Below are positions 56,336-64,000 of a stretch of DNA of 64,000 nt, piece by piece. Position 1 is the stretch's first letter. Each line of letters starts with the position of its first letter. Below the pieces are notes generated by a model. The model was given only the letters and a program-made list of their open reading frames with translations. It did no database searches and was not told where the DNA came from. Origin of the DNA: Hominisplanchenecus_A murintestinalis (GTDB lineage Bacteria > Bacillota > Clostridia > Lachnospirales > Lachnospiraceae); the NCBI RefSeq assembly GCF_943193015.1, contig NZ_CALPCM010000007.1:1-64000 (forward strand). Reading direction: 5' to 3'. The position numbers and the translations under genes are program-made.

Positions 56336-57472
56336 ATGCCAAAGGTATCGGTAGTTGTACCTACTTATAATGTAGAGAAATATCTCGCGGAGTGTATGGA
56401 TAGCCTGCTGGGGCAGACGCTGCAGGATATGGAGTTTGTCTGTGTGAATGACGGTTCTACAGACTCGTCGCTTGAGATTTTAAAGCAGTATGCTGCGAAG
56501 GATGACAGGGTGAAAATCCTGGACGGGCCGAATGGGGGCTACGGAAAAGCTATGAACCGGGGGCTGGACGCGTGTACGGGAGAGTATGTGGGAATTCTGG
56601 AGCCGGACGATTATGTGAAGGAAGATATGTATGAAAAGCTTTATCGGACGGCGAAGGAAAAGAACCTTGATATTATCAAGGCAGACTTTTACCGTTTTGT
56701 TACCGGGGAAGATGGGAAGAGGGAATTCCGGTATAACCGCCTGACTTCCGTGGATTCTCTGTATGGGCGTGTGATTGACCCAAAGGATGAACCGGATATG
56801 TTTAAGGCTCTGATGAATACCTGGAGCGGCATTTACCGGAGAAGCTTTCTGGAAGAGCATCATATCCGCCATAATGAGACGCCGGGAGCTTCGTTTCAGG
56901 ACAACGGTTTCTGGTTTCAGACGTTCTGCTTTGCGAAGAGGATTTATTTTGTAGACAGGCCGTATTACAGGAACCGCCGTGACAACCCCAACTCTTCGGT
57001 TCACAGCCGGGAGAAGGTGTTCTGTATGAATGATGAATATGCGTTTATCCTGGATTTCCTGAACGCGCACCCGGAGTTTAAGAAGCGCTATATGGGGATT
57101 TATAACTTTAAGCGGTATCACAATTATATCGCGGCTCTCTACCGGGTAGGAGAGGAATACCGGGATATGTACATGGAGCGGTTTCAGAAGGAGTTTCTTG
57201 AGGCGGACAAAAACGATGAGCTGGAAGCAGAGGTATTTACTCCCGAAGAATGGGAGCTTGTGAAGATTCTGCTGAGAGACCGTCATGCCTATGTTTATGA
57301 AGAGCGGATTTACCGGGTGGGCATAGAAAAGGACTGGGAGATTGAGCGTCTGCAGGCGGAGCTTGAAAATGTGAAGGGCTCTACATCCTACAAGGTGGGG
57401 AAAGCTGTTATGTGCCTGCCCTGTGCTTTAAAGGAAGGGATTCTGCGGCTGAAAAGAAGGCGTGAGGAGTGA
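56336..57472 (+). CDS. Glycosyltransferase family 2
   Basis: A 378-residue GT2 enzyme with VSVVVPTYNVEKY, VCVNDGSTDSS, GGYGKAMNRGLD and the metal-binding LEPDDYV. A C-terminal coiled segment ends in TSYKVGKAVMCLPC, as in its neighbour. It follows the first transferase by 22 bp (GGGAGGAGAGGAAA) and precedes the third by 29 bp. Donor and acceptor are unknown; the locus suggests Galf or Gal plus other sugars. Confidence 0.87.
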   Translation: MPKVSVVVPTYNVEKYLAECMDSLLGQTLQDMEFVCVNDGSTDSSLEILKQYAAKDDRVKILDGPNGGYGKAMNRGLDACTGEYVGILEPDDYVKEDMYEKLYRTAKEKNLDIIKADFYRFVTGEDGKREFRYNRLTSVDSLYGRVIDPKDEPDMFKALMNTWSGIYRRSFLEEHHIRHNETPGASFQDNGFWFQTFCFAKRIYFVDRPYYRNRRDNPNSSVHSREKVFCMNDEYAFILDFLNAHPEFKKRYMGIYNFKRYHNYIAALYRVGEEYRDMYMERFQKEFLEADKNDELEAEVFTPEEWELVKILLRDRHAYVYEERIYRVGIEKDWEIERLQAELENVKGSTSYKVGKAVMCLPCALKEGILRLKRRREE

Positions 57473-57501
57473 GGCTTTAGCACTTCCTCTGGAGATGGTT
57501 T

Positions 57502-58506
57502 ATGAAAAAAATACTTACGGTGGTGATACCCGCCTATAACATTGAAAAATATATTGAAAACTGTCTGGATTCGTTTGTGATTCCGGAGGTTCTGGAGGAT
57601 TTGGAGGTTCTAATCGTCAACGACGGTTCGAAAGACCGTTCTGCCGACTTGGCGGCGGCGTACGAAAAGCGCTATCCAAATTCTTTTCGTGTCATAAATA
57701 AAGAGAACGGCGGACACGGTTCCACGATTAACCGAGGGCTTTTGGAGGCTTCCGGAAAGTACTTTAAGGTAGTGGACGGCGACGACTGGGTGGAGCGGGA
57801 GGCTTTTCTGCGTCTGATGGACTGTCTGAAAGGCTGTACTTCGGATGTGGTGTTTTCGAACTATTACTGGGTGCGCGAGAAGGACGGCCGGAAAAAGCCG
57901 GAGTTTGCGGAGCCATTTGCCGGGGTTATTTATGGAAAAGAGTACCAATTTTCTGAGATTAGTGGTAGAATATTTATGAAAATGCATGGGATGACGATGC
58001 GGACAGAAATGCTGCGGGGGATTCCGCCGATTGACGAGCATTGTTTCTATGTAGATATGGAATATGTGCTGTTTCCGGTGCCGTTAATCCGCACGGTTAC
58101 GTGCATTGATGCGGTTGTGTACATGTATCGTGTAGGGCTTCCGGGACAAAGCATGAATATGAAAAGCATGAGGAAAAACGCAGAAAATTATGACAGGGTT
58201 CTGCAGCGTCTTCTGGGCTTTTATGATGAGCAGAGGCAGAAGAGAGCGCCGGCGTGCGTGATGGTTTATCTGGAAAATATTATTGCGCGGATGGCAGCCA
58301 GCAGGTTTAAGATATTCCTGAGTTTTCCATGCAGCAGGAAAATTCCGCTGCAGATGCGGGAGTTTGACAGGGGGCTTTTGGAGAAGTACCCGAAGATTTA
58401 CCAGGCGGTGAGAAACCGGGCGGTATTGTTTCTGAGGAAAACAGATTACCGGGCGTATTATGCGGCCAGGCTGACATTTAAGATAAAGGAAGGGTTGAAG
58501 AAATGA
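57502..58506 (+). CDS. Glycosyltransferase family 2
   Basis: A 334-residue GT2 enzyme with VVIPAYNIEKY, VNDGSKDRS, GGHGSTINRG and VVDGDDWV. The last base pairs overlap the start of the ABC permease (ATGA, 58503-58506), showing translational coupling to the exporter. A basic, aromatic C-terminus suggests contact with the membrane. Confidence 0.87.
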   Translation: MKKILTVVIPAYNIEKYIENCLDSFVIPEVLEDLEVLIVNDGSKDRSADLAAAYEKRYPNSFRVINKENGGHGSTINRGLLEASGKYFKVVDGDDWVEREAFLRLMDCLKGCTSDVVFSNYYWVREKDGRKKPEFAEPFAGVIYGKEYQFSEISGRIFMKMHGMTMRTEMLRGIPPIDEHCFYVDMEYVLFPVPLIRTVTCIDAVVYMYRVGLPGQSMNMKSMRKNAENYDRVLQRLLGFYDEQRQKRAPACVMVYLENIIARMAASRFKIFLSFPCSRKIPLQMREFDRGLLEKYPKIYQAVRNRAVLFLRKTDYRAYYAARLTFKIKEGLKK

Positions 58507-59297
58507 GTATTTGGCAGGAAAGAGTTCATGTGTTTTTCCAATATAAAGACTTGCTCAAGCAGCTGGTAAAGCGTGATGTAAAGCTGAAATACCGGAGGAG
58601 CGTCCTGGGGTATGTGTGGAGTATCCTGAATCCGCTGCTGATTATGATTATTATGACGCTGGTATTTTCAAATATGTTTGACAGAGGGAAAAGTATCGTG
58701 AACTATCCGGTCTATCTGATTACCGGACGGACGATTTTTGAGTTTATGACCTCATCGACCAATGCGGCGATGCGCTCTATTATCGGGAATGGGGCATTGC
58801 TGAAAAAGTGTTATGTTCCCAAGTACATTTTCACCTTGGCAAAGGTGACAAGCTCTTTGGTGGATTTTGTGTTTTCACTGGGCGCTCTCGTAATTGTAAT
58901 GATTTGCACCAGGGCTTCGGTGACGCCTTATATTCTCTGTACGCCGCTGGTTATGATACAGCTTTATTTGTTCTGCTGCGGCCTTGGTTTTCTTTTGGCG
59001 TCTATGAATGTGTTCTTCCGGGATGTACAGCATATCTATAAGGCAGTGACTACGGCATGGATGTACCTGACGCCGATTTTCTATCCGATTCAGCAGCTTC
59101 CGGAGAACATACGGTTCTTTGTTAAGGGTTTTAATCCTATGTATTATTATGTGGCGCAGTTCCGTGATATGGTATGCAACGGGCAGTTTCCGGGACCGCG
59201 TATCTTCTGGGGCGGCTGGCTGATAGCAGTCGTGATGTTTGCGATTGGAATTACGGTGTTTAAGAAGAGCCAGGATAAATTTATTCTCTATATTTAA
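58503..59297 (+). CDS. ABC-2 type polysaccharide export permease (Wzm/TagG-like)
   Basis: A 264-residue permease with six hydrophobic segments and the conserved amphipathic entry LVKRDVKLKYRRSVLGYVWSI, then NPLLIMIIM and TAWMYLTPIFYPI. It exports lipid-linked polysaccharide with the ATPase encoded 17 bp downstream. It starts within the stop codon of the third GT2 gene. Confidence 0.93.
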   Translation: MSIWQERVHVFFQYKDLLKQLVKRDVKLKYRRSVLGYVWSILNPLLIMIIMTLVFSNMFDRGKSIVNYPVYLITGRTIFEFMTSSTNAAMRSIIGNGALLKKCYVPKYIFTLAKVTSSLVDFVFSLGALVIVMICTRASVTPYILCTPLVMIQLYLFCCGLGFLLASMNVFFRDVQHIYKAVTTAWMYLTPIFYPIQQLPENIRFFVKGFNPMYYYVAQFRDMVCNGQFPGPRIFWGGWLIAVVMFAIGITVFKKSQDKFILYI

Positions 59298-59314
59298 GGT
59301 GAGGGAAAAAAGAG

Positions 59315-60091
59315 ATGAAAGATAAGGAATATATCATTGATGTGGATCATGTGACCATCCGGTTTAATAAGTCAAGGCAGGGCGTGGATAATCTGAAAGA
59401 GTACGTTATCCATATGCTTAAACGAGAACTGCTGTTTCAGGAGTTCCTGGCAGTCAAGGACGTCTCCCTGAAAGTGAAGCGGGGGGAAGCCTGGGGGCTG
59501 ATTGGTACCAACGGTTCCGGAAAATCTACGCTTTTGAAGGCCATCAGTGGTATTATGAAGCCATATAAGGGAACAATTACCATAAGAGGGGGCATTGCGC
59601 CGTTGATTGAGCTGGGTGCAGGATTTGATGCAAATCTGACTGCGCGGGAAAATATTTTTATGAACGGGGCGGTGCTGGGGCACTCCGAGAAGTTTATGCA
59701 GGAGCATTTTGATGATATTGTGGACTTTGCAGATATCGGAGATTTTCTGGATTCCCCAATTAAGAATTATTCTTCCGGTATGAAGGCAAGGCTGGGATTT
59801 TCCGTGGCAACTATGGTAAAACCGGATATCCTGATTGTAGATGAGGTGCTGGCGGTCGGGGATTTCCTGTTCCGGAAAAAATGCCAGAAGAGGATGCAGG
59901 AGATGCTTTCCGGAGGAACGACGCTGCTTTTTGTGTCCCATAACCTGGAACAGGTGCGGGATTTGTGCGACCATGCGCTGTGGCTGGATAAGGGCGAAGC
60001 TGTGATGAGCGGCGGGGTGCATGAAGTGTGCGACGCATATCAGGAGCTGGAGCATGATATAAATGCTGCCAAAAAGAAAAAGAAACGATAA
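59315..60091 (+). CDS. ABC-2 polysaccharide export ATPase (Wzt/TagH-like)
   Basis: A 258-residue ATPase with Walker A GTNGSGKSTLLK, signature NYSSGMKARLGFS, Walker B ILIVDEVLAVGD and H-switch FVSHNLEQV. It carries the GAGFDANLTARENIF insert that is typical of teichoic acid and O-antigen exporters. There is no C-terminal carbohydrate-binding domain, so chain length is probably not controlled by this subunit. Confidence 0.93.
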   Translation: MKDKEYIIDVDHVTIRFNKSRQGVDNLKEYVIHMLKRELLFQEFLAVKDVSLKVKRGEAWGLIGTNGSGKSTLLKAISGIMKPYKGTITIRGGIAPLIELGAGFDANLTARENIFMNGAVLGHSEKFMQEHFDDIVDFADIGDFLDSPIKNYSSGMKARLGFSVATMVKPDILIVDEVLAVGDFLFRKKCQKRMQEMLSGGTTLLFVSHNLEQVRDLCDHALWLDKGEAVMSGGVHEVCDAYQELEHDINAAKKKKKR

Positions 60092-60126
60092 ATTACGGCT
60101 TGATAAAGGCTGCTGGAGGTTAAGGT

Positions 60127-61938
60127 ATGGATTTAAAAAGGATTTTGCTGCCATCTGTGATAGAGTCGGAAGAAAAGCTGTATTACCGCAGGGATGGCAA
60201 GGTATCGGCAGAGCCGGATGGAAGCCTGAGATTTGGGTTGAATGGAAGTGTCGGTTTTGACACGTATTTTAATGGCTTTTCAACGGGAAAATGGCGGAAA
60301 TATACGGTTGTGGATAAAGTGCAGCTTATTCTGGAATTTCAGGGGACATTTTCTGTAGAACTGGTGTATCAATATCTGCAGAGTGGGGAAGTAAAAGAAG
60401 AAATTCTGGAAAACCGTGAAATTTCAAGCGCCGGGAGGACACAGGAGGCGTTTGATTTTGGAAACTGCAGAGAAGAGGGAATCTTTGCCATGCGCTGCCT
60501 TTCCCTGGCAGAGGACGGCATGATTTTCGGAGGGCGTTATGTGAATGAAAAGCTGATGCCTGCGAATCTGAATGTGAATATCATGGTAGATATCTGCACT
60601 TTTAAACGTGAGGAATATGTGTACAGGAATTTGAACCTGCTGAAGGAGCAGATTTTAGAAAATCCGGAGTCTCCGCTTTACCGTCATTTGTATGTCCATA
60701 TTTCAGATAATGCAAAGACTCTGGATACTTCCATAGCAGACGGCACGATTGTGAAAGTTTCTCCCAATAAGAATGCCGGGGGCGTGGGAGGCTTTACGCG
60801 GGGAATCATTGAGGCGATGAGCCTTGCGAAGCAGAGGGACATCAGCCATGTGCTTTTAATGGACGACGATGCCATGATAGAGCCTGCGAGCCTGGAAGTT
60901 ACCTATAGTTTTTTATCTGTTCTGAAAGAGGAATACCAAGACTATACTCTGGCTGGTTCTATTATCCAGTTGAACAAGCCTTATCTCCAGTATGAGGAGG
61001 GAGCGCAGTGGAACCAGGGGGCTATTGAGGCTCTGAAACACAAAGTGGATTTGCGGGAAGTGAAAGTGCTTCTCCTAAATGAAGATGAGTCGGAAAAAGT
61101 AGAATATGCGGGCTGGTGGTACTGCTGTATTCCGCTGAGCGTGATCAGTAAAGAAAATCTGCCGCTGCCGCTGTTTATTCACAGGGATGATGTGGAGTAT
61201 GGGCTGCGGACAGGGAAAGGATTTATTTACCTGAACGGTGTGGGCGTATGGCACGAGGCTTTTGAAAATAAGGTTTCCGGGCCGCTGGAGTATTATGATA
61301 TCCGGAACCACTGTATTGTAAATGCGGTGCATTGCCCGGACTACGGGGCAAAGAAGATGAAGCGGCTGCTGCTGAAATGGGCCAGTTCGAATATTGCGAA
61401 ATATCGTTATAAATATGCAGATTTGAATCTGCGCGGCGTGGAGGATTTCTTAAAAGGCGCCGACTGGTTTATGCGCCAGGAGCCTGTCGAGCTCCATGCA
61501 GAAATCTGTAAGCTGAATTATCAGGCAAAGCCGAAAGAAGAATATATCGGATATAAAGGAATCACAGAAGAAGATTATGATTGGGAGAAGCTGATTACGC
61601 CGGATAAGTCGGACTTTATTCCGGTGTGGAAAAAGCTTTGCCACCTGATTTTTATTAATGGCTATATTCTTCCGGCAAAGAAGGGCAAGGTGCCTGTAGT
61701 TCCGCCCTATAACAATATTTACAAAATGTTCCGTCTGTCGGAGACAATCATGACAGATGCGGCGGGAAATTCCGTGTCTACAAAGAGAAGCTTTAAACGT
61801 ATGGTACAGTGTTACAGAAACCTGTTTAAAGTTATGCGGCGGATGGATAAAGAATATGAGGCGGCGAAGAAATCTTATCAGGAGCGTTATAGAGAGATGG
61901 CGAACCTGGATTTCTGGAGAAAGTACCTTGAACTGTAA
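60127..61938 (+). CDS. GlfT2-like galactofuranosyltransferase
   Basis: A 603-residue protein with an N-terminal beta-rich domain and a GT-A catalytic domain. The metal-binding triad is D246-D248 (LLMDDDAM), with HRDDVEYGLR and the catalytic-type WHEAF. The same order occurs in mycobacterial GlfT2, which polymerises galactofuranose. The presence of a UDP-galactopyranose mutase gene 1.2 kb downstream supports a UDP-Galf donor. The C-terminus is helical and basic and probably binds the membrane. Confidence 0.88.
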   Translation: MDLKRILLPSVIESEEKLYYRRDGKVSAEPDGSLRFGLNGSVGFDTYFNGFSTGKWRKYTVVDKVQLILEFQGTFSVELVYQYLQSGEVKEEILENREISSAGRTQEAFDFGNCREEGIFAMRCLSLAEDGMIFGGRYVNEKLMPANLNVNIMVDICTFKREEYVYRNLNLLKEQILENPESPLYRHLYVHISDNAKTLDTSIADGTIVKVSPNKNAGGVGGFTRGIIEAMSLAKQRDISHVLLMDDDAMIEPASLEVTYSFLSVLKEEYQDYTLAGSIIQLNKPYLQYEEGAQWNQGAIEALKHKVDLREVKVLLLNEDESEKVEYAGWWYCCIPLSVISKENLPLPLFIHRDDVEYGLRTGKGFIYLNGVGVWHEAFENKVSGPLEYYDIRNHCIVNAVHCPDYGAKKMKRLLLKWASSNIAKYRYKYADLNLRGVEDFLKGADWFMRQEPVELHAEICKLNYQAKPKEEYIGYKGITEEDYDWEKLITPDKSDFIPVWKKLCHLIFINGYILPAKKGKVPVVPPYNNIYKMFRLSETIMTDAAGNSVSTKRSFKRMVQCYRNLFKVMRRMDKEYEAAKKSYQERYREMANLDFWRKYLEL

Positions 61939-61950
61939 AGGAGTATTGTT

Positions 61951-63168
61951 TTGGGTGATATAGAGAAGCGTGACGTAGCGGTATTTGGCCTGTGGTGGAG
62001 CTGGAACTATGGCAGTATCATGACTTACTATGCCCTTTACCGCACAATAAAGGATTTGGGGTATTCGGTTACGATGATAGACCGTCCGGGGTTTAAACCG
62101 GACGCTCCAATCTACCATTCTCATGGAAGAAGGTTTGCGAAGGAACATTATGAAGCGATTACTCCGGTATTTGGCTTTGGCGAAATGCGGGAGTTAAACG
62201 CATATGCGGATACCTTTGTGATGGGGTCTGACCAGGTGTGGAATTATGGCATTTGCCGACATTACCGGGGAGGGATGTTTTTTCATTTTTTGGATGATGA
62301 TAAGCGCAGGCTTTCGTATGCGGCATCTTTCGGGCATCCGGGATTTTTTGCCCCAGAGGAAGAGGTGGCGGTGACAAAGAGCTATTTGAGGAAGTTTGAC
62401 GCCATTTCTGTCCGGGAGGAAGATGCAGTTGGCGTAGTGAACCATACGTTCGGACTGCAGGCAGCCAGGGTACTGGATCCGGTGTTTCTTCCCGACAGGG
62501 AGATTTACAGTGTTCTGGCAGGAAAATCAGAGGCAAAGAGGAATCCTTTGGTGGCAGGGGATTTTATTGCTGTATATATCCTGGACGGAAACCCGGAGAA
62601 GAAGGCGGCGGCGGAGTATCTATCAGAAAGGCTGGCGCTCCCGCTTGTGGTGATGCTGGACGGCACGATGGCGAATTTTGAGGTGAACAGGGAGAAGCTT
62701 GGGCTGTATCCGGCGGCAGAGAATCTCCAGGTGGAGGATTGGCTGTACTATATTGAAAATTGCCGTTATCTGATTACCGATTCCTGTCATGGGGCGAGTT
62801 TTGCCATTATCCATGAGAAGCCTTTTGTGTGTATTGAGAATGAGGGAAGGGGGATTTCAAGGTTTGAATCCCTGGGAAGGGTGTTTGGACTGAGAAACCG
62901 TTTTGTGTCGGACGCTGCCCGGATACGGGAGAGGGAGGATCTGCTGCTGCCTCCGGACTACGGGCGTGTGCGCGGGATTCTGGAACAGGAGAGGGCAAGA
63001 TGCCTGGAATGGCTGGCGGAAGCACTGGAGAGAGAAGTTCTTCCGGTGGGGGAGAAAGGGAATGAATATCTTCCGCCCGGACAGCTTCTGCATGATTTAG
63101 CTGCCGGATGTTATCGGAGGATGAAACGTATATACCGTAAATTATTTCGTGACGAAAGGAGAGCATAA
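61951..63168 (+). CDS. Polysaccharide pyruvyl transferase family protein
   Basis: A 405-residue protein of the WcaK/CsaB fold. The N-terminal phosphate-binding pattern is WWSWNYGSIMTYYALY, followed by FVMGSDQVWN, RLSYAASFGHPGF and, in the C-terminal domain, ITDSCHGASFAIIH. Family members transfer pyruvate ketals from phosphoenolpyruvate to glycan sugars, or in some variants act as glycosyltransferases. The start TTG 61951 is supported by AAGGAG seven bases upstream. It ends one base before glf. Confidence 0.87.
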   Translation: MGDIEKRDVAVFGLWWSWNYGSIMTYYALYRTIKDLGYSVTMIDRPGFKPDAPIYHSHGRRFAKEHYEAITPVFGFGEMRELNAYADTFVMGSDQVWNYGICRHYRGGMFFHFLDDDKRRLSYAASFGHPGFFAPEEEVAVTKSYLRKFDAISVREEDAVGVVNHTFGLQAARVLDPVFLPDREIYSVLAGKSEAKRNPLVAGDFIAVYILDGNPEKKAAAEYLSERLALPLVVMLDGTMANFEVNREKLGLYPAAENLQVEDWLYYIENCRYLITDSCHGASFAIIHEKPFVCIENEGRGISRFESLGRVFGLRNRFVSDAARIREREDLLLPPDYGRVRGILEQERARCLEWLAEALEREVLPVGEKGNEYLPPGQLLHDLAAGCYRRMKRIYRKLFRDERRA

Positions 63169-64000
63169 ATGAAATATGATTATCTAATCGTGGGCGCAGG
63201 GCTTTATGGGGCGGTATTTGCCCATGAAGCGAAGAAGGTTGGAAAGACATGTCTGGTAATTGATAAGCGTGGGCATATTGCCGGAAATATTTATTGTGAG
63301 GATATGGACGGGATTCATGTCCACAAATACGGCGCGCATATTTTCCATACCAGCAATAAAAAGGTGTGGGAGTATGTGAATCAGTTTGCGGAGTTCAACC
63401 ATTATGTGAATTCTCCGGTGGCTGTCTACAAAGACGAGCTGTATAATCTGCCATTCAATATGAATACGTTCAGTAAGATGTGGGGGGTCAAGACTCCGGA
63501 GGAAGCGCAGGCGAAGATTGAAGAGCAGCGCGCCGAGCTGAATATTACGGAGCCGAAAAACCTTGAGGAGCAGGCGCTTTCTCTGGCTGGGCGTGATGTG
63601 TACGAAAAGTTGATTAAGGGCTATACGGAGAAGCAGTGGGGACGTCCCTGTACGGAGCTTCCGGCATTTATCATCAAGAGGCTTCCGTTCCGCTTTATGT
63701 ATGACAATAATTATTTTAATGACAGATATCAGGGAATTCCTGTAGGCGGATACACTCCGGTTGTTGAGAAGATGCTGGATGGAATCCCGGTGAAATTGAA
63801 TACGGACTATTTTACGTTTATCAAAGAAAATCCTGAAATTGCAGATAAGACGTTGTTTACCGGGATGATTGATGAGTTTTACGGATATAAGCTGGGCGCC
63901 CTGGAGTACCGTACCGTGCGGTTTGAGACAGAAAAGCTGGATATGGAGAATTACCAGGGAAATGCTGTGGTAAACTATACAGACAGGGAAGTGCCTTACA
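63169..64000 (+). CDS. glf: UDP-galactopyranose mutase (partial, runs off the window)
   Basis: At least 277 residues are visible of a protein that is normally about 370. The N-terminus has the FAD-binding GAGLYGAVFAHEA and then VIDKRGHIAGN. YGAHIFHTSNK, YTEKQWGRP and NDRYQGIPVGGYT are the classic mutase segments. It converts UDP-galactopyranose to UDP-galactofuranose using reduced FAD, so it supplies the donor for the GlfT2-like enzyme upstream. AAAGGAGAG precedes the ATG, right after the previous stop. Confidence 0.95.
   Translation, partial: MKYDYLIVGAGLYGAVFAHEAKKVGKTCLVIDKRGHIAGNIYCEDMDGIHVHKYGAHIFHTSNKKVWEYVNQFAEFNHYVNSPVAVYKDELYNLPFNMNTFSKMWGVKTPEEAQAKIEEQRAELNITEPKNLEEQALSLAGRDVYEKLIKGYTEKQWGRPCTELPAFIIKRLPFRFMYDNNYFNDRYQGIPVGGYTPVVEKMLDGIPVKLNTDYFTFIKENPEIADKTLFTGMIDEFYGYKLGALEYRTVRFETEKLDMENYQGNAVVNYTDREVPY

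Noticed and set aside
1..64000. CRISPR arrays, rRNA operons, replication origin
   Set aside because: No regularly spaced repeats, no rRNA signatures and no DnaA-box cluster or dnaA gene were seen.

Overview
The window looks like a chromosomal segment of a mucus-associated gut Firmicute of the family Lachnospiraceae (Mediterraneibacter / Ruminococcus torques / Blautia type). This is inferred from gene content and style: a GH101 O-glycanase and an M60-type metallopeptidase with typical Lachnospiraceae surface modules, AG-rich ribosome binding sites, sigma-A-like promoters, NADP-type gdhA, addAB and queH. No species can be named from sequence reading alone. It is mostly ordinary chromosome with two accessory zones.

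Layout. 1-3138: a CYTH protein, a DJ-1/PfpI protein, an unknown protein, a nitroreductase and tRNA-Gly(GCC). 3172-3314: a terminator and a candidate dispersed repeat. 3514-9423: a 1969-residue secreted GH101 endo-alpha-N-acetylgalactosaminidase. 9529-13394 (minus): lrgA-lrgB, a uracil permease and gdhA. 13638-22033: a P-type ATPase, an NSS sodium symporter, two amidase_3 cell-wall hydrolases and cca. 22049-27422: two membrane proteins, then a polyprenyl-phosphate sugar transferase and two GT2 enzymes. 27498-34426 (minus): a probable two-gene operon of a giant dockerin-bearing M60 metallopeptidase and a secreted FN3 protein whose N-terminus may be a cohesin-like partner. 34589-35890 (minus): ugd. 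35986-43512: an ABC transporter operon of NitT/TauT type whose ATPase gene is cut by a mobile element. 43618-55124: queH, a response regulator/histidine kinase/lipoprotein trio, addB and addA. 55177-64000: a surface polysaccharide operon (three GT2 enzymes, an ABC-2 exporter, a GlfT2-like transferase, a pyruvyl-transferase-family protein and glf, which runs off the window).

Main discovery. A 5969-bp element (about 37404-43378) sits exactly inside the Walker A codons of the ABC ATPase gene. The N-terminal 46 codons (ending GPSGCG) lie at 43512-43375 and the rest, starting KSTLL, at 37405-36776, in the same frame. Precise excision would restore a 255-residue ATPase. A 6-bp repeat (TTACCG) marks both junctions, and joining the element ends recreates a 48-bp dyad that resembles a large serine integrase attP centred on a TT dinucleotide. 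The element has no transfer or replication genes. It carries a 67-residue ORF and a tight operon of hybrid sensor kinase, solute-binding lipoprotein and large serine recombinase behind one good promoter. This suggests a sensory cassette whose recombinase is co-expressed with its own sensor and which switches a host transporter off by integration.

A second notable theme is mucin use: GH101 removes O-glycans and the M60 enzyme is expected to cut glycoprotein backbones, with the dockerin/possible cohesin pair suggesting assembly of the protease with a co-encoded scaffold.
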